Below are positions 48,714-49,800 of a stretch of 49,800 nt of DNA, one piece after another. The stretch covers positions 1 to 49,800 of the forward strand of contig JAHITY010000022.1 of NCBI GenBank assembly GCA_018817165.1, given 5' to 3'. The notes beneath the pieces are model-generated. The model saw nothing but the letters and a program-made list of their open reading frames with translations, searched no databases and was not told where the DNA came from. The stretch's first letter is position 1, and each line of letters starts with the position of its first letter. Origin of the DNA: Candidatus Omnitrophota bacterium (GTDB taxonomy: Bacteria; Omnitrophota; Gorgyraeia; B26-G9). Both the position numbers and the translations under genes were made by a program.

Positions 48714-49352
48714 ATGAAAAGGACAAATGTTATCAAGAATAGCGTAATTGTTTTGCTAGGAGTTTTAGTATGTATTCCGCCGGTTTTTGCCCAGGATAAT
48801 GCAGGGGATCTGAAAAAACAGGTTGAGGAATTGCAAAAAAGAGTTGATTCTCTGGAAGCCGCTAACTTTCGTCTGCAAAACCAGGCTCAGCAAAAGATCA
48901 CTCCCCAAAGCAGTGCGAACACTAATAATCTAAATAACCGGGGATGGGATATGTTTGACCAGACCGGACGGATTCAGGATGAACTGAATCTTATGTTCAA
49001 GAGTATGTTTTCTGATCAAAAATATAGCAATCCGGGAATGTTCAGCAGCAGTATAAGCTTTAGTCCCAATTTAGATATAAAAGAAAATAAGGACGGTTAT
49101 GTGGTTACTTTTGATATGAAAGGCTTTGATGATCAGAAGGTGGATATGGAAATAAATGAACATTCAATCACAGTTAAGGCCAATCAGTCGAAGAAGGATA
49201 AAAAGGAAAGCAAAAATGGATACTATAGCTCAGAAAGCTACGGTTCCTTCTTACAGACCATTCCTTTGCCTCTGGATGCTGATACATCAAAAGTAAAAAC
49301 CGAAAAAAAAGGAGAGCAGCTAATAATCAGGCTGCCCAAAAAAACAGTTTAA
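48714..49352 (+). CDS. Putative exported Hsp20/alpha-crystallin-domain protein with coiled coil
   Basis: Signal peptide ...VLVCIPPVFAQ; coiled coil DLKKQVEELQKRVDSLEAAN; ACD-like PNLDIKENKDGYVVTFDMKGFDDQKVDMEINEHSITVKA..LIIRLPKK. Confidence 0.8.
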   Translation: MKRTNVIKNSVIVLLGVLVCIPPVFAQDNAGDLKKQVEELQKRVDSLEAANFRLQNQAQQKITPQSSANTNNLNNRGWDMFDQTGRIQDELNLMFKSMFSDQKYSNPGMFSSSISFSPNLDIKENKDGYVVTFDMKGFDDQKVDMEINEHSITVKANQSKKDKKESKNGYYSSESYGSFLQTIPLPLDADTSKVKTEKKGEQLIIRLPKKTV

Positions 49353-49381
49353 ATTAGGATTTATATAAATTGGGGTTTAGG

Positions 49382-49417
49382 GGAAAGCTAATAGTTTTGT
49401 GATGCCTGCGGCTTTCC
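49382..49417 (+). terminator. Hairpin GGAAAGC...GCTTTCC downstream of the hsp20 gene, followed by TCTTT
   Basis: Perfect 7-bp arms 49382-49388 and 49411-49417. Confidence 0.45.
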
Positions 49418-49698
49418 TCTTTACTTTAAGCCGAGAAAATTAGTTTCAGACCATTTATTTATCAGTTTATTATAATGTTTGATTTTCTATTTTTCCAAGT
49501 TCCGCAATAATTTAAGAATTCTGAACTTTTATGCTTATTAAAAATGCTCATACACAATAGGATAAATGCATGGTTTAAAAATATTTTTATATGTACTAAA
49601 TAAAGCTAAATGAACGGGTGATTTATTTGCTTGTCTCATAAAATTAATCTAGAATATGCGATAGTGTAAAATAGTCTGTTGCTTTTGGAAAAGAAAAA

Positions 49699-49790
49699 TG
49701 CTCTTTAAAAAAGAAGCAGAGCATAGTAACCTTAAGGTGTTACGACCAATAACACCAAAAAAGGAGGTTACAATGGAAACGCTCTGCTTC
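49699..49790. promoter_or_regulatory. Structured leader: nested/competing inverted repeats before a 3'-truncated ORF
   Basis: ATGCTCT/AGAGCAT (49699-49705/49718-49724); GAAGCAGAGC/GCTCTGCTTC (49713-49722/49781-49790); GGTGTTA/TAACACC (49736-49742/49750-49756). Confidence 0.6.
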
Positions 49791-49800
49791 ACAGGTAATT
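49773..49800 (+). CDS. Start of an ORF running off the window (METLCFTGN...)
   Basis: AAAAAAGGAGG RBS then ATG; product unknown. Confidence 0.5.

Noticed and set aside
1-49800. CRISPR arrays, rRNA, tRNA genes, classical toxin-antitoxin or restriction/defence modules
   Set aside because: No regularly spaced direct repeats, conserved rRNA stretches, tRNA cloverleaf or defence-family motifs were seen by eye; a tRNAscan/Infernal run would be needed to exclude small RNAs.

Overview
AT-rich 49.8-kb bacterial window with dense, almost entirely plus-strand operons. It encodes a Gram-negative envelope (porin, TolC, OMPLA, RND). Gene content loosely suggests a PVC/Omnitrophota-like organism, but that is a guess. 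Main blocks are: a prenyl/quinone module (polyprenyl synthase, UbiA/MenA-like, NDH-2, DoxX); an HTH-EIIA / small-protein / EIIA-CBS / ArsB-NhaD transporter cluster; DUF523-DUF1722, PNPOx and UvsE genes; a complete Pho regulon (phoBR, porin, pstSCAB-phoU) with readable 11-bp-periodic Pho boxes; RND+TolC; MscS+OMPLA; ClpB + short J-protein; metallophosphoesterase + cardiolipin synthase; a GNAT-HDAC fusion coupled to a CdaA-YbbR fusion; a PEPCK/HPrK-like P-loop kinase + OtsAB + GH15; FetAB-like ABC; a two-component system whose kinase is frameshifted at a T_TTT_TTA heptamer; a tandem-receiver protein; and an exported Hsp20. The most promising leads are the EIIA-linked transporter cluster with a 10-bp iterated operator-like array, the acetyltransferase-deacetylase fusion next to a CdaA-YbbR fusion with an altered RHR motif, a PNPOx with three identical-spacing CxxC-x8-HxC fingers, the frameshifted kinase, and the Pho-box arrays. 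All family assignments come from motif recognition by eye. No searches were run.
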